Of a stretch of DNA of 64,000 nucleotides, positions 52,121 to 64,000 are shown piece by piece. A program made the position numbers and the translations under genes. The stretch comes from Streptomyces sp. MMG1533 (lineage in GTDB: Bacteria > Actinomycetota > Actinomycetes > Streptomycetales > Streptomycetaceae). The notes beneath the pieces were generated by a model, which saw nothing but the letters and a program-made list of their open reading frames with translations, was not told the origin of the DNA and did no database searches. Location: contig NZ_LGDG01000189.1 in the NCBI RefSeq assembly GCF_001279775.1, forward strand, positions 1 through 64,000, given 5' to 3'. Each line of letters opens with the position of its first letter. The stretch's first letter is position 1.

Positions 52121-53419
52121 TCAGGGCCGATACGACAGCTGTGGTACGTCGAAGCAGGTGCTGTTCATGTCCCCTTGGGAGACCCATCCCCGGCCGTCCT
52201 CCCAGCGGGCCACCGACAGACAGGTCCTGCGGGTCTTCGGCGGTTCGGCGTGCCGCGCGAACACGACCGGGACGAGCAACCCGTCCGCGGTGTACGCCTC
52301 GCTGCGGTTCATGAAGGCGTCCACGCACGCGCGCGTGACGCCGGTTTCCGGGCAGGACCGTGCCGCGTCCGTGAACCACATCGCGGCCGCCCAGCCCTCC
52401 AACTGCCACTGGGAGTGCGTCTTCAACCCCTTGGTGGCGTCCCGGAACTCCCGCACCGCCTCATGGCCGGTGTCCTCGTGGTTGCGGCTGGACGCGGTCG
52501 CCCACAGGGCGTTGCGGCAGCGCGGAGCGTCCTTGTAGTCGTCGGGGACGGTGGACGTCCAGTTCTGCACGTTCGTGACCTTTGCGGTGACCTCGACGCC
52601 TGCCTCGTCCATCGCCTCGCACAGCCGGGCGTTGCCGTGACTGTCGATGGCGTCGAACACGAGGTCGGCACCCTGCTCCTTCAAGTCGGCCGCCACGGCA
52701 CGGAAGTTGGGCAGCGCGAAGTCGACCTGCTCGGTGACCACCTTGTAGCCCTCGGCCTTCAGCCCTCGCTCGACCAGCGAGGCGTAGGCGGCGGACGCGG
52801 CCTGGTTGTAGGAGACGACGGCGGCCGTACGGGCGCCGTGCTCGCGCTTGAAGTAGCGGTAGACCTCCGTGCCGCCGTACTGCTTGCCGTCCCAGCCGGT
52901 CGAGCCGTTGCGGGGCGCGAGGCTGCCGTAGATGCCGTACAGGTGCGGCCAGGTGTCGTAGGCGGCGCCGATGGGCTGGCCCCCGATGTCGGGCACGCGC
53001 GCGTGTGCGACGCGGGAGGCGCCCGCGTAGTCGAGGGCGGTGGTGGCGACCAGGGCGACGACCTCGTCCTCGTCGATCAGCTTGTGCACACAGGTGTTGT
53101 TGCCGACGCCGCTGCCGCCGTCGTCGCACAGCCGCACCTCGACCGGGCGGCCGTCGATGCCCCCGCGCGCGTTGAGGCGGTCGAAGTACGCCTTGGCGCC
53201 GTCGCGGGGGCCGGTGAAGGCGTTGCCGCCGACCGGGCTGGTGGCGCTGGTGATGATGCCGACGCGGAGAGGGGCGCCGTCCCTCTGCGCGGGCGCCGAC
53301 GTCCGGTCGCCGTGCTCGAAGTCGCTCTCCGGGAGGCGGCTGCCGCAGGCCGTGCCCAGCGCGAGCAGCAGCACGGCCGCGACGGCCTCAGCAGCCCGCG
53401 GCCGGCGACTGCGAAGCAT
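52121..53419 (-). CDS. LIV-type ABC transporter substrate-binding lipoprotein
   Basis: A 432-residue periplasmic-binding-protein type I receptor. The N-terminal hydrophobic segment ends G-T-A-C with Cys25 as candidate lipid anchor. The mature region begins L-R-V-G-I-I-T-S-A-T-S-P-V-G-G-N-A-F-T-G, followed by D-D-G-G-S-G-V-G-N-N-T-C and A-L-V-A-T-T-A-L-D. The fold is LivJ/urea-receptor-like; the ligand may be an amino acid, amide or other small molecule. The gene overlaps the lipoprotein gene upstream by 32 bp. It is divergent from the LivHMG-LivF genes and is the natural receptor for them. Confidence 0.88.
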   Translation of the reverse strand: MLRSRRPRAAEAVAAVLLLALGTACGSRLPESDFEHGDRTSAPAQRDGAPLRVGIITSATSPVGGNAFTGPRDGAKAYFDRLNARGGIDGRPVEVRLCDDGGSGVGNNTCVHKLIDEDEVVALVATTALDYAGASRVAHARVPDIGGQPIGAAYDTWPHLYGIYGSLAPRNGSTGWDGKQYGGTEVYRYFKREHGARTAAVVSYNQAASAAYASLVERGLKAEGYKVVTEQVDFALPNFRAVAADLKEQGADLVFDAIDSHGNARLCEAMDEAGVEVTAKVTNVQNWTSTVPDDYKDAPRCRNALWATASSRNHEDTGHEAVREFRDATKGLKTHSQWQLEGWAAAMWFTDAARSCPETGVTRACVDAFMNRSEAYTADGLLVPVVFARHAEPPKTRRTCLSVARWEDGRGWVSQGDMNSTCFDVPQLSYRP

Positions 53420-53963
53420 TGCCGCTCAGCTGGACCAGCGCGCACAGGGTGTTGACCGACACCTTCCAGGTGCCGTCCTCCTCGACCGCGGTCCCGGAGG
53501 CGTCCGGCAGCGCCGTGGCACCCTTCAGGGTCAGCGTGTACGTCACGTCCGCCGCGGTCGGCGAGGTGAACGCGACCTTGGTGACCTCGGCCTCCACCTG
53601 CCCCCCGCGCGCGTCGCCGCTGAAGCCCGCGAGAACCGCGGACATCTTGTCGCCGTTCTCCAGGACGGCCTGCTTGTCCTTGAGGGCGGTCTTCGGGTCG
53701 AAGAACTTCTGCCAGTTCTCCTTGATCTCCTTCTCCGCCGCGACGGGGTCGGCGGGCGCGGTCGCCGCCGGTGCGCTCGTCGTCTGCTCCGTCTGCTCGA
53801 CCGAGGGGGTGGGGGGAGTGCTGTCACTCCCGCCGCCGCTGTCGTCACTGCAGGCTGCGAGGGCCGGGGCGAGGAGAAGGACCAGGGTGGCCGCCAGCGC
53901 CGTACCCCTGGAGCCGCGTGTCCGCCGTCCGTTCCCCCGCCTGAGGTCGCTCCCGAGAACCAT
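53388..53963 (-). CDS. Small secreted lipoprotein, unknown function
   Basis: A 191-residue protein with a basic start, hydrophobic segment and lipobox L-A-A-C (Cys38). A Ser/Gly/Thr/Pro linker and a compact domain of about 120 residues with K-E-I-K-E-N-W-Q-K-F-F-D-P and a W-K-V-S-V-N-T-L-C-A-L end follow. The domain looks like an NTF2-like/low-molecular-weight antigen fold. It overlaps the downstream receptor gene by 32 bp. ATG 53963 has GGTGG about 8 bases upstream. Possible accessory to the LIV-type transporter; this is positional inference only. Confidence 0.8.
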   Translation of the reverse strand: MVLGSDLRRGNGRRTRGSRGTALAATLVLLLAPALAACSDDSGGGSDSTPPTPSVEQTEQTTSAPAATAPADPVAAEKEIKENWQKFFDPKTALKDKQAVLENGDKMSAVLAGFSGDARGGQVEAEVTKVAFTSPTAADVTYTLTLKGATALPDASGTAVEEDGTWKVSVNTLCALVQLSGNASQSPAAGC

Positions 53964-54094
53964 CTGGCTCACCACCGGGTGTCGGTCCGGGCCATGGGCG
54001 CCCGGTGCTTTCAGGGTCAGCTTGCAGGAGGCATAGTGCAAGCCATCGGCGGACTTGAACAGGCAGCCGGACACATGACGTGTGGGAGCCAGAG

Positions 54095-54574
54095 ATGCGG
54101 ACAGCCCGACTGCGGACCGTGCACCCCGTCCTGTGGGCCGGCTGGGCCGCGCTCGCCGCGGGCGCGGTGCTGTGTGTCATCGGCTGGTACGGCGTCTCGG
54201 GCGAGCGTTTCGCCGAACGCCAGCTGCCCTACCTCGCCTCCTGCACGGCCCCCGGAGCCTCGCTGATCATCGCGGGGGCGGTCCTCCTCACCCACGGCCG
54301 CAACGCACTGGCCGCCGCCCGCGTGGAGGAGCTGTACGGCCTCCTGGTGGCCGCCGAGCCCGCCGACGCAGGGGCGGCACCCGGGCAGTCCGCGTCCGCG
54401 CCCCTGGCGGTCAGCGGGGACCTCCTGATGGTGCCCGGCGGCACGCTGTGGCACCGCGCGGACTGCCCGCTGGTCTCGGGGAAGGTGGAGGCCGTGCCGG
54501 TGGACTCCAAGCTGGTGGCGAGCGGCGAACTGGGCCCCTGCCCCATCTGCGAGCCCGCCGAAGAAACCGACTGA
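54095..54574 (+). CDS. Small membrane protein with C-terminal CxxC metal motif
   Basis: A 159-residue protein with two hydrophobic helices (about 12-34 and 50-70) and a cytoplasmic Ala/Gly-rich region. The tail has W-H-R-A-D-C-P-L-V-S-G and G-P-C-P-I-C-E, three Cys and a His that could bind zinc, similar to the DNA-repair Ada-type or rubredoxin-like minimal sites. GGAG lies 7 bases before ATG 54095. Its TGA overlaps the ATG of the fused transporter by one base, so it belongs to the same operon. Role unknown. Confidence 0.8.
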   Translation: MRTARLRTVHPVLWAGWAALAAGAVLCVIGWYGVSGERFAERQLPYLASCTAPGASLIIAGAVLLTHGRNALAAARVEELYGLLVAAEPADAGAAPGQSASAPLAVSGDLLMVPGGTLWHRADCPLVSGKVEAVPVDSKLVASGELGPCPICEPAEETD

Positions 54575-57227
54575 TGTCCTCCCTGACGTACGACCTCACG
54601 CTCGCCGGTCTGTCGGTCGGCGGGGCCGCCGCCCTCACCGGGATCGGCCTGATCGTCACGTACCGCGCGACCGGCGTGCTCAACTTCGCGCACGGCGCGA
54701 TCGCGATGGTGTGCGCGTATGTGCTGCGGCAGTGCGTGGTCGAGTGGGGCTGGCCCCTGTGGGCGGGGGCGGCGGTCACGCTGCTGGTACTGGCGCCCGG
54801 CCTGGGCATGGTGTTGGAACGTTTCGTCTTCCGGCCGTTGTCGGTGCTGGGGAGTGACCCGGCACAGACCCTGGTCGCGTCCATCGGCGTGTTCGTACTG
54901 CTGGTGGGCGGGGCCGCCCTGGTGTGGGGACAGGGCGCTCGGGACGACGCTCCGGAGCTGGTGTCGGCGGACCCGTGGGGGCAGCTGGCGGTGGTTCTCG
55001 TACTGGCCGTGGGGGTCGGTACGGTGATCCGCTGGACGCGCTTCGGGCGGGAGCTGCGGGCCGTGGTGGACGACCGGCAGCTCGCCGTGCTCGGCGGGAT
55101 CGACGCCGACCGGGTGGCCGCGGCGGGCTGGGCGTTCGGCTCGTTCACGGCGGGTCTGACGGGGGTGCTGCTGGCGCCGTACGTGCGCCTGGACCCTTAC
55201 GGTCTGCCGCTGCTGGTCATGGAGGTGGTGGCGGTCGCGGTGGCCGCGCGGATGCGCAGTCTGCCGGTGGCCGTGGTGGTGGCGCTGGGCATCGGGGTGG
55301 CGCAGAGCCAGCTGACGAGACTGCACCCGTCGGGCTGGGCCGAGCCGCTGCTCCAGGCGGTCGGCGCCAACCTCTTCGTCGTGGCCCTGCTGGTCGCGGC
55401 GCTGGCGCTCCCCCGCATCGGCACGCGCGACGCGTTGCCGCGCACGGCCACCGCGCGCGTGCCGACGCCGCCGGGCGCCTGGATCGTGGCCGCCGTGCTG
55501 TTCCTGCTGCCCCTCGGCTTCGCGGGCTCGGACCTGCATACGGCGGTCCAGGTGCCGGCGCTGGGCGTCGTGCTGCTGTCCCTGGTGGTGGTGACGGGCC
55601 GCGGCGGCCAGATCTCCCTGGGGCAGGCGGCGTACGCGGGCCTGGGTGCGCTCTTCACGGCCCTGCTGGCGGCCGGACGCTTCCCGGGGCTGCCCCGACT
55701 CCCCGAACTGGCCGCGCTGGCCGTGGCGGTCGTTCTGGTGGCTCCCTTGGGCCTGTTGACGGGCTGGCCGGCGATCAGTCGCCGAGGCCTGGCCCTCGCG
55801 CTCGCGACCTTCGCGGTGGGCGTCGGGGTGAGCCGCTTCGTCTTCGCCCAGCCGTACGCCGTCTCCGGGCTGTCGCTGGGCCGCCCGGCCGGTTTCGACG
55901 GCGACCGCGCGTACTACGTCCTGGAACTGTTCCTGCTGGCGGCCGCACTGCTGGCGACGCACGCCCTGCGCAGGGGCCGGACGGGCCGTGCCCTCGCGGC
56001 CATGCGTGACCACGAGGCGGGCGCCTCGGCGGCGGGCGTCCGGGTTCCGTCCCTGAAGCTCCTCGCCTTCGTCGCGGGCGCCGCTCTGGCGGCCCTGGGC
56101 GGCGGCCTGCTCGGCATGGGCCTGCGCGCCTTCGACCCCGGCGCCTACGACCCCGTCCGCGGCCTGCTCTGGTTCGCCGCGGTCGTCGTGCTGGGCGCCG
56201 ACAGCACTCTGGGCGCCCTGGCCGCGGCGGCGTTGCTGGTGGGCCTGGACGCGGGCGCCCGGGGCGGGGTGGCGGCGGCGCTGATCGGGGTGCTGGCGGT
56301 GCTGGTCGGGCGCTTCCCCGGCGGGCCGTACGAGGCGCTGCGGACGGCGGCGGGACGGCTGCGGTTGCGGCGGGGGGCGGTGTTGACGCCGTTGGGGGCG
56401 CGGATGCGCGAGCGGCTGCGGCCGACGCAGGTCCGCGGGGATCGGCCCAGGATCACGTCGGGTTCGACCGCGACCCGACCCCGACCCGTGGCCCCGTCGA
56501 CTCGCTCGCTCACCCGCACCGCTCCCCCGCCCTCTCCCCTCCTCAGCGCCCACCACCTCCACGCCCGCTACGACGGCTTCACCGCCCTCGACGGCGTCGA
56601 CCTCGACGTCCCCCACGGGCGGATCACCGCCGTCGTGGGACCCAACGGCGCCGGGAAGAGCACGCTCTTCCACTGCCTCGCCGGGACACACCGCCCCTCC
56701 CACGGGCAGGTACTGCTCGGCGGGCGGGACGTCACACGGCTGGCCGCTCACGCGCGCACACGGCTCGGCATCGCCCGCACCTTCCAGCAACTGGCGGTTT
56801 TCCCGTCGCTGACCGTGGCCGCGAACGTTCGGGTGGGCGCGGAACAGGGACGCGTCACCGATCCCGGCGCCGTGGAGCGGGCGCTCAGGCTGCTCGGGCT
56901 CGACGGGCCGGTCCGCGCGCTGCCCGCCGCCGGCCTGCCGACCGGCACCCTGCGCCGCGTCGAACTGGCCAGGGCCCTGGCGGGCAGCCCGCGCGTGCTG
57001 CTGCTCGACGAGCCCGCCGCCGGCCTGGACACCTCCGAAGTCGCCGCGCTCACCAAGGTCCTGAAGGCTCTCGCCGCCGACGGCACCGCCCTGCTCGTCG
57101 TCGAGCACGACCTGGATCTGGTCGCCGACCTCGCCGACGTCGTGCACGTGATGACGGCGGGCCGCATCGTCGCCTCGGGTCCGCCCACCCGCGTCCTCGA
57201 CGCCCTCGGCGCCCAGGAGGCCCCCGC

Positions 57228-57231
<4 letters not shown>
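54574..57231 (+). CDS. LIV-type ABC transporter: two permeases and one ATPase fused (LivH-LivM-LivG)
   Basis: An 885-residue three-in-one protein. Residues about 1-290 form a LivH-like permease (I-G-L-I-V-T-Y-R-A-T-G-V-L-N-F-A-H-G). Residues about 300-620 form a LivM-like permease (G-Q-I-S-L-G-Q-A-A-Y-A-G-L-G and A-M-R-D-H-E-A-G-A-S-A-A-G). A Pro/Arg linker leads to a LivG-like ATPase (about 660-885) with Walker A G-P-N-G-A-G-K-S-T (Lys695) and Walker B V-L-L-L-D-E-P-A-A-G-L-D. The signature is degenerate (L-P-T-G-T-L-R-R). LivH, LivM and LivG are usually separate proteins. It starts on TGATG with the upstream gene and overlaps livF by ATGA. Confidence 0.93.
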
Positions 57232-58485
<1,254 letters not shown>

Positions 58486-58591
58486 CTAGGCAGCACGTGC
58501 CGTACGCCCGTTGCGGCGCGTCCGATGCGCGCAGGGGCCCCACCCGGTCGGCGGACCGGGCGGGACCCCGTACCCGGGGAGGGGGAGCGGC

Positions 58592-59810
<1,219 letters not shown>

Positions 59811-60593
59811 GTGCCGCGCATGCTCGACGTCAGCGACGAGGTACGCGCCGAGATCGGCGACGAAGAAGCCGACCGGCTGCTCGCCGGAGAGAACGCGCCC
59901 GGCAGTTACGACTGCACGTCCTGTCGCACCCAGGGCGACTCCCGACAGGAGCGCACCAGCACCGTCCTGTTCATCGGCGACGAGACCGCCGTCCTCGCCT
60001 TCGCCCACGCCGGCTGCCTGCCCTCCCAGGTCGTCCAGGTCACCGAGGAGCAGCTCCAGGGAGCGGTGAAGTCCATCACCGGCGGCACCCCCGAACTGGA
60101 GCCGGACAAGATCGCACCCGAGCAGGCCGTGCTCGGCGTGACGAGCGGACTCGTTCTGATCGCCGGGGAGTTGCACCCGGCGCTGGTGGTCGAGCCGACC
60201 GCGCCGATCGTGCGGCCCGGTGCGACGGGGGCCGGCGACGACTTCCTGCCGCTGCTCATCGAGCAGGGATTCATGCCGCTGACGGCGATCGAGTCCGCGC
60301 CGCCCGTGCTGCACGGGTGGTCGGTGCTGTTGGCCGTGGGGCAGCTGCACGCGGTGCTTCAGCCTTCGGTGAACGGCGGGCAGCCGGTGGCGTGGTGGCA
60401 GGCGCATCAGCCGTTGCAGGTGACCGAGAGCTGGCGGGCCGCGGCGAACAAGCACCAGCAGGTGCTGATGTTCGCGGCGCCGGTGGGGTCCATCGGGCGG
60501 CAGCCTCGGGAGGATCTGCTGCGGGACGCGCTGGACAAGGCTGCGGCGAACGGGAAGTTGGTTGCGGCCGCGATGCCGCTTGCGGGGACGTGA
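59811..60593 (+). CDS. SseB-family protein
   Basis: A 260-residue cytoplasmic protein of the SseB/T3S-chaperone-like superfamily common in Streptomyces. It contains V-L-F-I-G-D-E-T-A-V-L-A-F-A-H-A-G-C-L, V-L-F-A-A-P-V-G-S-I-G-R-Q-P and several hydrophobic beta-like segments. The middle region has S-V-L-L-A-V-G-Q-L-H-A-V-L. Family members are of unclear function here. GTG 59811 has GGGAG about 6 bases before it; longer ATG starts have no ribosome site. Two cysteines in an early Y-D-C-T-S-C motif could bind metal or form a disulfide. Confidence 0.8.
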   Translation: MPRMLDVSDEVRAEIGDEEADRLLAGENAPGSYDCTSCRTQGDSRQERTSTVLFIGDETAVLAFAHAGCLPSQVVQVTEEQLQGAVKSITGGTPELEPDKIAPEQAVLGVTSGLVLIAGELHPALVVEPTAPIVRPGATGAGDDFLPLLIEQGFMPLTAIESAPPVLHGWSVLLAVGQLHAVLQPSVNGGQPVAWWQAHQPLQVTESWRAAANKHQQVLMFAAPVGSIGRQPREDLLRDALDKAAANGKLVAAAMPLAGT

Positions 60594-60750
60594 TCGCGCC
60601 CAGCGGGAGGGGGCTGCGCATTCATCGGCGCTGCGGGTGATCCGTGGCTTGTCGCGCCCACAGGCGGCGCCGGACATCGATGCAGCCCCGCGCCCCTGAA
60701 GGCCGGCAACACAACCGCATCTCTTCAAGTGCGGGGTCGTTTGGACATAC

Positions 60751-61116
60751 GTGCACAACTACGATGTTCCCCGCCGCCAGTTCCCGTCGCTCCCGTCTGC
60801 GCGAGTGGCTCAGGATCCTCCGGGCGGCCACTCGGCCACGCCGATCTACGACGCGCTCTACGCCGAGTACGTCAAGTCGTTCCGTTCGCTGCCGGGTGAC
60901 CGCAGCGGCGAGGACGAGCTGGGCTTCACCGCCTTCGGGAACATCCCGCACGCCACGGGCTCGTTCAGCAACTCGTACAGCGCCTACAGCGCGGGGGCCT
61001 ACAGCGCCCGCCAGCAGTCGCAGTGGCAGCGCGTGGGGCAGATCGGGCAGCAGCACAGCACCGGGATGCACCACGTTCCGGCGGCGCTGCCGCCCGGGCC
61101 CCGCAGAGGCATCTGA
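60751..61116 (+). CDS. Small hypothetical protein, low-complexity C-terminal half
   Basis: A 121-residue protein beginning with GTG. It has Y-D-A-L-Y-A-E-Y-V-K-S-F-R-S-L-P-G-D in the first half and a Ser/Tyr/Ala/Gln-rich low-complexity second half (S-A-Y-S-A-G-A-Y-S-A-R). There is no signal peptide or membrane segment. No ribosome site precedes GTG 60751, so it may be leaderless. It lies between the SseB-like gene and a strong terminator. Tyr- and Gln-rich tails suggest disorder or phase separation, but function is unknown. Confidence 0.7.
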   Translation: MHNYDVPRRQFPSLPSARVAQDPPGGHSATPIYDALYAEYVKSFRSLPGDRSGEDELGFTAFGNIPHATGSFSNSYSAYSAGAYSARQQSQWQRVGQIGQQHSTGMHHVPAALPPGPRRGI

Positions 61117-61119
61117 GCC

Positions 61120-61160
61120 ATGAAGGAAGGGCGGCCCCGACGGGGCCGCCCTTCCTTCAT
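61120..61160. terminator. Perfect 19-bp hairpin terminator
   Basis: The arms ATGAAGGAAGGGCGGCCCC and GGGGCCGCCCTTCCTTCAT pair completely with a 3-base loop. It separates the small plus-strand gene from der and serves both. Confidence 0.95.
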
Positions 61161-61167
61161 GCGTGCG

Positions 61168-62643
61168 TCACTTCTTCTTGCCGCGCTTCTCGCGCACCCG
61201 CACCGAGATGTGGATCGGCGTCCCCTCGAAACCGAACTCCTCGCGCAGACGGCGCTCGATGAAGCGCCGGTAGCCCGCCTCGATGAAGCCGGAGGCGAAG
61301 AGCACGAAACGCGGGGGCTTGGTGCCGGCCTGGGTGCCGAACAGGATGCGCGGCTGCTTGCCGCCCCGGACGGGGTGCGGGTGGGCGGCGACCAGTTCGC
61401 CGAGGAAGGCGTTCAGGCGGCCCGTGGGGACGCGGGTCTCCCAGCCGGCCAGTGCCGTCTCGATCGCCGGGACCAGCTTCTCCATGTGGCGTCCGGTGCG
61501 CGCCGAGACGTTCACCCGGGGCGCCCAGGCGACCTGCGCGAACTCGGTCTCGATCTCACGCTCCAGGTAGTAGCGGCGCTCCTCGTCGAGGGTGTCCCAC
61601 TTGTTGTAGGCGATGACGAGCGCGCGGCCCGCGTCCACGGCCATGGTGACGATGCGCTGGTCCTGGACCGAGATGGACTCGGAGGCGTCGATCAGGATGA
61701 CCGCCACCTCGGCCTTCTCGACGGCGGCCGCGGTGCGCAGCGAGGCGTAGTAGTCGGCGCCCTGCTGGAGGTGGACGCGCTTGCGGATGCCCGCCGTGTC
61801 GACGAACTTCCAGGTGACGCCGCCGAGTTCGATCAACTCGTCGACCGGGTCGCGGGTGGTGCCCGCGACTTCGTTGACGACGACGCGCTCCTCGTTCGCC
61901 ACCTTGTTCAGCAGCGAGGACTTGCCGACGTTCGGGCGGCCGATGAGCGCGATGCGGCGCGGGCCGCCGACAGCGGTGCCGAAGGTCTGCTCGGGCGCCT
62001 CCGGCAGGGCCTCCAGGACGGCGTCCAGCATGTCGCCGGTGCCGCGGCCGTGCAGCGCGGAGATGGGGTGCGGCTCGCCGAGGCCCAGGGACCACAGGTA
62101 GGCCGCGTCGGCCTCGCCGCTCTGGCCGTCGACCTTGTTGGCGGCCAGCACGACGGGCTTGCCGGCCTTGCGCAGCAGGCGTACGACCGCCTCGTCGGTG
62201 TCGGTCGCGCCGACCTTGGCGTCCACGACGAACACGACCGCGTCGGCCGCCTCGATCGCGTATTCGGCCTGTGCGGCCACCGAGGCGTCGATGCCGAGGA
62301 CGTCCTGCTCCCAGCCGCCGGTGTCGACGAGCTTGAAGCGGCGGCCCGCCCACTCCGCCTCGTAGGTGACGCGGTCGCGGGTGACACCGGGCTTGTCCTC
62401 GACGACGGCCTCGCGGCGGCCGATGATGCGGTTCACCAGAGTCGACTTGCCGACGTTCGGCCGGCCGACGACGGCGAGAACGGGCAGCGGCCCGTGACCG
62501 GCCGCCTCGATCGCCCCCTCGACGTCCTCGACGTCGAAGCCCTCTTCCGCGGCGAGCTCCATGAACTCCGCGTACTCGACGTCGCCGAGCGCCCCGTGGT
62601 CGTGCTCCTCGCCCGAGCCGTCGGAGTGGATGTGGTCGTTCAT
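61168..62643 (-). CDS. der: Ribosome-assembly GTPase Der (EngA)
   Basis: A 491-residue tandem GTPase. A 50-residue acidic N-terminal extension precedes G-domain 1 ([17 protein letters not shown]) and G-domain 2 ([19 protein letters not shown]). A C-terminal KH-like domain ends with a Lys/Arg tail. It assists late 50S ribosome maturation. The gene is the third of a minus-strand operon after cmk and plsC, with an 80-bp gap to plsC. The acidic extension is typical of actinobacterial Der. Confidence 0.96.
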   Translation of the reverse strand: MNDHIHSDGSGEEHDHGALGDVEYAEFMELAAEEGFDVEDVEGAIEAAGHGPLPVLAVVGRPNVGKSTLVNRIIGRREAVVEDKPGVTRDRVTYEAEWAGRRFKLVDTGGWEQDVLGIDASVAAQAEYAIEAADAVVFVVDAKVGATDTDEAVVRLLRKAGKPVVLAANKVDGQSGEADAAYLWSLGLGEPHPISALHGRGTGDMLDAVLEALPEAPEQTFGTAVGGPRRIALIGRPNVGKSSLLNKVANEERVVVNEVAGTTRDPVDELIELGGVTWKFVDTAGIRKRVHLQQGADYYASLRTAAAVEKAEVAVILIDASESISVQDQRIVTMAVDAGRALVIAYNKWDTLDEERRYYLEREIETEFAQVAWAPRVNVSARTGRHMEKLVPAIETALAGWETRVPTGRLNAFLGELVAAHPHPVRGGKQPRILFGTQAGTKPPRFVLFASGFIEAGYRRFIERRLREEFGFEGTPIHISVRVREKRGKKK

Positions 62644-62723
62644 GAAGTCCGTACCTCGTTCATCGTGGTGATCGGTGGAACACCCGGTCCGTTTGTCCGA
62701 GTTGATCCACTACTCAGTGTCGC

Positions 62724-63377
62724 CTAACGGCCGGTCAGCCGCCTGGCGTTTTCCAGGTGTGCGGTGAGCTGCTTCTGGATGCGTTCGGTCGCCTCGTCGA
62801 GCGCCTTGCGCGTACGTCGTCCGCTGCCGTCGCCCGCCTCGAACGGGTCGCCGAAGACGACGTCGACTCGGCTGCGCAGCGGGGGCAGCCCCTTTACCAA
62901 CCGTCCGGGCCGGTCGGAACTTCCCAGTACGGCGACCGGAACGATCGGGGCACCGCCGCGTACGGCGAAGTACGCGAGCCCGGCGCGCAGTGCGGCGAAG
63001 TCGCCCTCGCCGCGAGTGCCCTCCGGGAAGATCCCGAGGACGCCGCCGCCCGCCAGCACGCCCAGCGCCTGGGTGATCGCCGTGCGGTCGGTGGTGTCGC
63101 GGTCCACCTTGACCTGCCCGATGCCGAGCAGGAAGGGGTCGAGCGGCCCGATGAACGCTTCCTTCTTGATCAGGAAGTGCGCGGGCCGGGGCGCCACACC
63201 CATGACCATCGGGCCGTCGATGACGTGGGAGTGATTGACGGCGAAGATCACCGGGCCGGTCGCCGGGACCCGCCAGGCGCCGAGCACACGCGGCTTCCAC
63301 AGGCCGTACATCAGGCCGACGCCGATGCGCCGCCCGACCTCGGCACCCTTCTCCGAGGGCACGGACGAGGCGCTCAC
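62724..63377 (-). CDS. plsC: 1-acyl-glycerol-3-phosphate acyltransferase (PlsC)
   Basis: A 217-residue membrane-associated acyltransferase. Motif I is N-H-S-H-V-I-D-G (H-x4-D), motif III-like is I-F-P-E-G-T-R-G-E-G, and the V-P-V-A-V-L-G segment matches PlsC-type block IV. It forms phosphatidic acid by acylating lysophosphatidate. GTG 63377 overlaps the cmk stop by 4 bp, showing translational coupling. No long membrane helix is predicted; membrane contact is through the N-terminal amphipathic part. Confidence 0.92.
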   Translation of the reverse strand: MSASSVPSEKGAEVGRRIGVGLMYGLWKPRVLGAWRVPATGPVIFAVNHSHVIDGPMVMGVAPRPAHFLIKKEAFIGPLDPFLLGIGQVKVDRDTTDRTAITQALGVLAGGGVLGIFPEGTRGEGDFAALRAGLAYFAVRGGAPIVPVAVLGSSDRPGRLVKGLPPLRSRVDVVFGDPFEAGDGSGRRTRKALDEATERIQKQLTAHLENARRLTGR

Positions 63378-64000
63378 TTCCCGGCCCGCTTCTCCTCGAC
63401 GAGCGTGACGACGCACTCGATGACCTGCGCCAGCGTGAGCTCGGTGGTGTCCACCTCGACCGCGTCGTCGGCCTTGGCCAACGGCGAGGTCTTACGGCTG
63501 GAGTCGGCCGCGTCCCGCTTGATCAGGGCCTCACGGGTGGCGTTGACATCGGCCCCCTTCAGCTCACCGCTGCGACGGGCGGCGCGTGCCTCCGGCGATG
63601 CGGTGAGGAAGATCTTCAGGTCGGCGTCGGGCAGCACGGTCGTACCGATGTCACGGCCCTCGACGACGATGCCCTGCTCGGCGGTGGCCGCGATGGAGCG
63701 CTGCAGCTCGGTGATCCGGGCGCGCACCTCGGCCACCGCGCTGACCGCGCTGACCTGGGAGGTGACCTCCTGGGTGCGGATCGGGGCGGCCACATCCGTG
63801 CCGTCGACCGTGATCGTGGGGTTCGACGGATCGGTGCCGGAGACGATGTCGGGCTTGCCGGCCGCCGCCGCGATCTCCGACGGGTCGTCGGTGTCGATCC
63901 CGTTGCTCACCATCCACCAGGTGATCGCCCGGTACTGGGCGCCGGTGTCGAGGTAGCTCAGGCCGAGCTGGGCGGCGACGGCCTTCGACGTGCTCGACTT
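63374..64000 (-). CDS. cmk: (d)CMP kinase, N-terminus outside window
   Basis: The frame continues past the right edge; 208 residues are visible. It opens with K-S-S-T-S-K-A-V-A, the end of the P-loop, and has Y-L-D-T-G-A-Q-Y-R-A-I-T, V-E-G-R-D-I-G-T-T-V and D-A-D-L-K-I-F-L-T-A-S-P-E-A-R-A-A-R-R, diagnostic of cytidylate kinase. It makes (d)CDP from (d)CMP. It heads the cmk-plsC-der cluster common in Streptomyces. Confidence 0.95.
   Translation of the reverse strand, partial: KSSTSKAVAAQLGLSYLDTGAQYRAITWWMVSNGIDTDDPSEIAAAAGKPDIVSGTDPSNPTITVDGTDVAAPIRTQEVTSQVSAVSAVAEVRARITELQRSIAATAEQGIVVEGRDIGTTVLPDADLKIFLTASPEARAARRSGELKGADVNATREALIKRDAADSSRKTSPLAKADDAVEVDTTELTLAQVIECVVTLVEEKRAGK

Overview
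The window is high-GC actinobacterial DNA and almost certainly a Streptomyces chromosome. Codon third positions are overwhelmingly G or C, GTG and TTG starts are frequent, and secreted proteins are numerous. It also carries genus-typical genes: a SepF paralogue, Rpf-like transglycosylases, S. griseus-type proteases, and a DnaE2 with an inactive Y-family partner. From memory, unchecked, the order SGNH lipase ... LPMO - lipase ... Y-polymerase - dnaE2 ... sflA - acyl-CoA dehydrogenase ... der - plsC - cmk resembles the SCO1725-SCO1760 part of S. coelicolor. I see no rRNA, tRNA, CRISPR array, intact IS or prophage.

Layout. 1-4.6 kb: the end of a His/Asp-rich nickel/cobalt exporter, a membrane Ser/Thr kinase, a secreted SGNH esterase and a secreted subtilisin. 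4.7-14.5 kb: a surface-polysaccharide locus with a small membrane protein, a CelD/FemAB-like acyltransferase, two GT2 glycosyltransferases, a NodB deacetylase, a 1272-residue Wzx-like flippase fused to a second polytopic domain, and an opposing membrane-anchored clan-A glycosidase. 14.7-20 kb: small housekeeping or regulatory genes (AAA ATPase, DUF72, GntR, acetyltransferases, DUF402, methyltransferase, a 44-residue protein). 20-23 kb: a sortase-tagged LPMO, a secreted lipase and a MarR/cupin divergent pair. 23-27.5 kb: a mutasome-like dnaE2 plus imuB-like pair. 27.8-32.4 kb: DUF2975/Xre pair, a decayed permease, and two alpha-lytic-type proteases around a slipin.

32.9-40 kb: a probable organosulfur/amino-acid scavenging cluster (two flavin monooxygenases, an ABC ATPase, an FAD/NAD(P)-binding protein, a permease and a divergent lipoprotein receptor). 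40-48 kb: a DUF5685 protein with a cysteine-rich tail, sflA, acyl-CoA dehydrogenase, MFS exporter, a PIG-V-like transferase, a PAP2 phosphatase and an I78 inhibitor. 48.5-51.2 kb: a stand-alone cytochrome oxidase subunit I overlapping a WYL regulator tail to tail. 51-58 kb: a LIV-type ABC system in which both permeases and one ATPase are a single polypeptide and the second ATPase has a changed Walker A lysine. 57.8-61 kb: two Rpf-like LysM enzymes, an SseB-like protein and a small conserved-looking protein. 61.2-64 kb: the cmk-plsC-der housekeeping operon.

Three transcription regulators each face a well-formed palindrome in their own promoter region (GntR, MarR, Xre), and several further palindromes have no obvious regulator. 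All functional statements are from reading the sequence; no database search or structure prediction was run.
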